The position numbers and the translations under genes are program-made. From NCBI GenBank assembly GCA_026874595.1, contig CM049313.1, positions 62,931,659 to 62,995,658 of the forward strand: DNA of 64,000 bases. The letters are read 5' to 3'. The notes under the pieces were generated by a model, which saw only the letters and a list, made by a program, of their open reading frames with translations, did not search any database and had not been told where the DNA came from. This DNA is from Sipunculus nudus (Eukaryota; Annelida; Sipuncula; Golfingiida; Sipunculidae). This document shows positions 59,495 to 64,000 of the stretch, in pieces; position 1 is the first letter of the stretch; each line of letters opens with the position of its first letter.

Positions 59495-61411
59495 ACAAGG
59501 GACCTATGGGTCACTGTGCTCAGCTGACGTTAACCTTGAAGGTGAAAATCTAAAATAATATCTAATGGAGATAAAGTGTAAGAGGAAGAGGTAATAAAGG
59601 CCATGGTTGGTTTATATGATTGGTTTGTATTGATGAGCAAGAAATTGTTGCAAAAAATATTTTGTGACCTGACCATGTGTTTCCTAATGTTGAAACTAAA
59701 GCATGTGAGCAGTTTGTGAACAAATGACCTGTACTATTACCATGATCATTAGTTGGTTTTTCAATTAACTGTTGACATTTCAGAAGTTTACACATTTGTT
59801 CAATTGAATCTATTTTTTTGTATAATATATATTATTGAATATATATGTATTTTATTTATGAAATGTATACAGTTGAAATATAGCTAATTAACAACATAAA
59901 ACAGGGCAAACAAAGCCTGATCTCAAATTCTGCTGAGGCAGGAAAATAATGAAGAAATGTTTGTATTAAATCCTAATTTTTTTATCACATCAATTATTTT
60001 CTAATTTAAGTTTATATTTCTATACATTTCCAATTTAACATATATATCTGAATATAAAAGTTGATTCATAATTCTCAATTGCATCATCATAAATCTCAAT
60101 CTTGTCAGATAACACCACATCATGCATACAAATGTTTATTTATTTTTTACCACAAAAATATATCTTTTAAATCTGCAAAACAATAAATATCTAAAAATAA
60201 TACTTGATTTAGATTTCACAATTTTTAATTGTGTCTTTATTTATCCATAATGTACTTCATATTTTATAATAATTTAAGCATACTGATGGGTTCCTTTATA
60301 TTTGTTAAAATCATTTAAAAGAAAATTGATTTCTTTAAAAATGCTACATTACACAACATTGCATCTTCTGGATTACACCTTGAATTATTTTTTCAAGGAA
60401 AGTTTTTGCATATCGGAGTGGAAACAGCATTACAATTAAGGAGATACAGTGAAAACAATAACAATGACTGCATAACACTTGGTGGGTTGGGTTTGCGGGG
60501 GGGGGGGGGGGGGGGGGGTGATTGGGGTGATGATATGAGAATAACTGTACACCTGTAACAGCACAGCAGGGGATCTCCCCCAGTGACTGTAACAAATCAG
60601 AAACCCTGGCATAGCTGACTTCCAGTGACCTGGAGTGGGACCCTGCATCTGTAATCAAAGCAAGTGACTACAGAAAAAAAATCAATAACTATCTTAATTT
60701 TCAAGCTTTTATTTCCAAATTTCAGATTTAGACAAACTAAATATTTATGTTAACATGCTGTGAAAATTAAATCAATGGTGCTTACAGGAAAAAAACGTGC
60801 CATGGTCAAAGTTGGGCAAAATTTAAGGTACTGATTTTTTTTTTAAGCTAATAACTTAACAAATTTACAAAATTCAGATCTAATTTTGGGTAAACAATTG
60901 AATCTTAATTAAACATAGTTACATACTTGAAAAAGTAGACTCTAGTTTCAAAATTTTTTATGTTAAGTGAGTTATTATTTTTCCTGATTTTTTACAAAGT
61001 CCAATATGTTTGGGCTCACAACTTAAAGAATTTATACTTTACAGACTTAATTTCTGGCATGTACATAGGAACTATATAGAGGAATATTTATGGTAAATAT
61101 GAGGAAAAACAGATGAGTGGTTTTGATATGAGGCAGTCCTGAAGTGTGAAAATAGGATTTTAATAAAAAATTGAGGTTTTTCCTTAATTTCTCAAAGGAA
61201 CGAAGTCGCAAAGACCCAGTTTTGGGCTTGGTAGGAGATCTTGGGGACATCTAACATTATGGTGAATTTTGGATTCCTAGGTCTTACGGTTTCAAAACGT
61301 GCCACATCTACGGACGGACGGACGGACGGACGGACGGATGGACAGACGGACGGACGACAGACAATGGACCACGACTATAGCTCAGATGACTTATAGTCAG
61401 CTGAGCTAAAA
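59495..61411 (+). mobile_element. E7: complete 1.9-kb modular element
   Basis: Head ACAAGGGACCTATGGGTCAC with GTGCTCAGCTGACG (59495-59528); body colinear with E1 without its duplication; 3' module from about 60790; (GGAC)n at 61312-61355; tail 61365-61411. It abuts the 280-bp array copy, implying insertion at its edge. This is the best reference copy in the window for the unduplicated form. Confidence 0.88.
60497..60518. repeat. G22 homopolymer in E7
   Basis: A run of 22 G where E1 has interrupted G-runs; an expanded homopolymer and a likely site of sequencing error. Confidence 0.9.
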
Positions 61412-61540
61412 AATTCTGCCAAGTGGTTATGGAGGAGTTCTCCGGAAACCTATGCGGTGATGGTGGCAGCGTCAGCTTCCGACTGAAAACATAGTATCCG
61501 CAAAACTCTGTTTTATATACAACAGTCTTATATAAAACAA
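61412..61540. other. Short unassigned stretch after E7
   Basis: About 130 bp with no recognised structure between the E7 tail and the next array. Confidence 0.5.
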
Positions 61541-61850
61541 AGAGATATATACATATGCCCAAAGTCAGACTGATATGTCAAACCCCTCTTGTGAAATAAG
61601 CAGGGACATACACTGTGCAAAAATTATTGTAGGTGGCGCCACCAGTTTTGTACACTATAAAGCTACCTGATATGTATAAACAAACCCAATTTTAGGCTGA
61701 TATATCAAATTCCTCTGTAGAAATAAGCAGGCGCATACACTGCAAAAGTCCATGTAGGTGGCATCACCTGTCTTGTAAATGAGAATACCATCAAAGACGC
61801 ATAGACAGGTATCAGTCCAATACATCAAACTTCCCCAGAGTTTGATGCAC
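61541..61850 (+). repeat. About 125-bp tandem repeats with the 12-bp palindrome
   Basis: Two to three units with ATATGTCAAA or ATATATCAAA, GAAATAAGCAG, ACACTG-CAAAA and then GGTGGCGCCACC (61632), decayed to GGTGGCATCACC about 125 bp later. The unit layout matches the half-unit of the 280-bp array but the sequence is strongly diverged. Confidence 0.75.
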
Positions 61851-61899
61851 TGGGCTGACAAGGCTTATGTGAGTAAGGCAGTTGCCCCGAGTGACCTGT

Positions 61900-62225
61900 G
61901 ACAAATTGCTGCCTCAAGCTACTGCGCTGAGTGAACTCTTGACCTGCACCTGGCTAGACTGAGTGAACTTTTGACCTGTACCTGGCAGCACTGAGTGAAC
62001 TCTTGACCTGTTGCACAATCTGACACAGTTGGCAGTCTGCCAAAGCTATAAATAGATTGCAGCTACTGCAATGAGTTAACTCTTGATCTATACCTGGCTG
62101 CACTTCTTCCAATCCTGGCACTGTGCCAAAACTATTTATAGAGCTGACATCATCTTGCCTAATGGCCAACATCAAGGCACTGGCAATCTGCCAATGGTAA
62201 ACCAAGTGCTGCCATCTGTACATAA
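61900..62225 (+). repeat. Short tandem repeats with CTGAGTGAACTCTTGACCTG
   Basis: ACTGAGTGAACT-TTGACCTG then TACCTGGC repeats three times with a spacing of roughly 40-45 bp (61925-62015) and in decayed form near 62065. It is followed by a palindromic-looking GCAGTCTGCC / GGCACTGGC region. The open frame across it is incidental. Confidence 0.65.
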
Positions 62226-62680
62226 AAGTGGTCCCTACTTGAAATAATTTTGAAATTTATTTTCACAATACAAAATGCTTTTCAGCTGACTTTTTATAAA
62301 AAAGAAATCAGGAATATATGTAAAATTATTACGGATGCATACTATATGCAAATTTAAAATACAGATAAATATCATTGATGGCAAATTCTTGAATTAAGTT
62401 GAGTAGGGATACCAATAATTCATAATCCACGTACAGTTGTCTTTATATAGCAACAGAGAGCTGAATATCCATGATTGTAACATTGCATGGTATGATGAAT
62501 AACTTAAATCATAAATCTAAATTTTTTAAAAGCCTTTAAAAAAACTTTCTTGTCAATATTAACCAAATATAACCTGAAATCTAAATGTCTCGTGGCATGA
62601 TGTAATAGATGCTGATAAACTGGTGCCGGGCTAGATGTAACAGTATCACACAGCTAACATATATGGTAAAATGACTCAAT
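62226..62680. other. Unassigned AT-rich stretch
   Basis: No repeat or gene recognised. Confidence 0.5.
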
Positions 62681-63600
62681 TCAATCTCCATAATTCAGCC
62701 AAACATCAGTCATGTGGAACCATTAATGACAATTATTATAAGAATTATTGTAGGGATTATTCTTGTAAAATATTTAACAAACTGGCTTCAGTGGCATCAG
62801 TCGAAAAACGTTTCGCAAGTTTATAACTCATATAGGAAGATACAGCAAACTGGCTAATTCAGCTTCCCGTAACTCAGCCAAAAAGCACTGAACCAAGACC
62901 ATTTGAACAAACTTGAATTATCAACATCTGAGGATAATTAATGTGTGAGATTTAAGAATTTGGCCCAGTGGTTTTTGAGAAGAAGATCTTTGTAGCCACT
63001 GAGTTAAAATGGGCTGTTATGGCATATGACTTAATTCAGCTTCCCATAACTTAGCCAAAAGTCACTGAAAAGAGACCATTTGAACAAACTTCAGAAAGCA
63101 ACTACCCTAGAATCATTTCTGTGCGATATTAAACAATTTTGCCATATTGTTTCAGAGAAGAAGTTTTTTGTAGCCCTCAGTGTGATACAGGCACTGATGA
63201 CCTCGTACAAAAAAGGCCGATGCAGGTGGCGCCACCAATACCTCAATTTCAGATATGACCTATGTGACCAACATTGGCATAAAATTTAGTGATGATAGTT
63301 CCAGCCGTTTCTGAGATTAAAATTTTAATATGCTTTTTTGCACAGTTAACAAAGTACAACCTCCTGTAACTCGGCCAAAAATCTCCAAACTGGAACCATT
63401 CCAACAAACTTGAGAAAGACTGTTCCAGGGATCATTTCTGTGAAAAATTGGACAATTTGGCTGGACAGTTTCGGAGAAGAAGATTTTTAAAGCTTTTTAA
63501 GCTTTTTCCCTATAAAATCTAAGAAAATGCAGTTAGAAAAAAAATAAACAAAATCCGATTTAGTTTTTTGGATGACTGATTATTTGCAAAAAATTTGGTG
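62681..63600 (+). repeat. About 180-bp tandem array with AACTCAGCCAAAA
   Basis: TCC(C)RTAAYTCAGCCAAA recurs near 62685, 62862, 63046 and 63358, each followed by CCATTTGAACAAACTT-type sequence and TTTCAGAGAAGAAG-type sequence. GGTGGCGCCACC sits at 63225 between the last two units. Confidence 0.78.
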
Positions 63601-63639
63601 ATGCTAGCTCCTGCTTTTTTTGAGATAGCTATGGTTAAT

Positions 63640-63715
63640 GTACAGACAAGGCACAACGCACGGCACACGACGCACGACGATGCACCATTGCATAAGCTCA
63701 CAGCTTCGCTAAAAA
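63640..63715 (+). repeat. Diverged element tail
   Basis: A degenerate ACGC/ACGG tract (CACGGCACACGACGCACGAC) followed by GCATAAGCTCACAGCTTCGC and TAAAA. The layout is the same as the family tail (microsatellite, hairpin, CTAAAA) with different sequence. Confidence 0.6.
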
Positions 63716-64000
63716 TCAGAAATTGTAGGTGGCGCCACCAAACTTGTGCAGCAGGTACAGACCATCAGTCCCAATGACAATGGTAAGTTTCTGAAAATCC
63801 ACCAAATGGTTCCTGAGAAATAAGCTTCTATGAGTTTTTCTATAATCAGCTTTAAAACGTAGAAAAATTGGTCAATGTCACCCATCTTCAAACTTGACTG
63901 AGATTTTGTCAATATACATCTTCACCAAAGAAATAAATTTCTATGGTGAATCCTTTTAGAGATAACCCGCTCACAAGGTAAAAGTATACAGATGCTGGAC
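63716..64000 (+). repeat. 310-bp array unit at right edge
   Basis: Begins TCAGAAATTGTAGGTGGCGC with an intact palindrome at 63728, then CAGACCATCAGTCCCAATGA, TTCACCAAAGAAATAAAT and CCGCTCACAAGG. It is truncated by the window edge. Confidence 0.85.

Noticed and set aside
61954-62223. 89-codon minus-strand frame tested as an upstream SERINC exon
   Set aside because: It spans short tandem repeats, lacks a hydrophobic helix and shows no SERINC motif.

Overview
This window is eukaryotic, AT-rich, gene-poor and dense in repeats. The kind of repeats points to a lophotrochozoan, most likely a bivalve mollusc: (ACGG)n-tailed modular elements resembling the 'pearl'/Helentron-associated elements known from oysters and clams, tRNA-derived SINEs, foldback MITEs and decayed LINEs. 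The assignment is an inference from repeat style and from one host gene, not from a database match.

Host gene. Only one gene can be supported: the 3' half of a SERINC (serine incorporator / TMS1) multipass membrane protein on the minus strand. It consists of six exons between 54768 and 36432. Every intron has GT..AG ends and the reading phase is continuous across all five introns. The reading frame passes through an N-glycosylated loop, a membrane segment, a cytosolic linker with a five-cysteine run and an 18-nt microexon, then the two last membrane segments and the stop codon. The 5' half must lie beyond 64000; I found no further exon between 54769 and 64000.

Repeats. The dominant structure is a family of 1.9-4.7 kb elements that share a head and a tail. 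The head carries the palindrome GACCCATGGGTC or a variant, followed by GCTCAGCTG. The tail is a GGAC/ACGG microsatellite, then a hairpin region ending CAGCTGAGCTAAAA. All clear copies lie in plus orientation (E1 1-2846, E2 31051-34082, E3 38327-40250, E5 47347-52070, E6 55021-57675, E7 59495-61411, plus diverged relatives). Between head and tail they carry interchangeable, tandemly duplicated modules: a roughly 600-bp 3' module, a 280-bp dimeric array, a 340-bp array, and an array rich in TGACCTTTGACC-like motifs. A perfect 12-bp palindrome, GGTGGCGCCACC, occurs at least 21 times and links several array families that otherwise look unrelated.

Layout. 1-2846: E1 with a 1187-bp internal duplication. 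2847-6700: no recognised gene. 6700-10693: 5'-truncated, frameshifted LINE with an (ATT)n tail. 10694-19740: intergenic with MITEs and microsatellites. 19740-22720: palindrome arrays in both orientations. 22985-31050: a SINE and two foldback elements. 31051-34082: E2. 36432-54768: SERINC exons, whose introns hold a TIR transposon, E3, E4 with a nested LINE end, a SINE, a TTAA MITE and E5. 54842-64000: further arrays with E6 and E7 nested in them.
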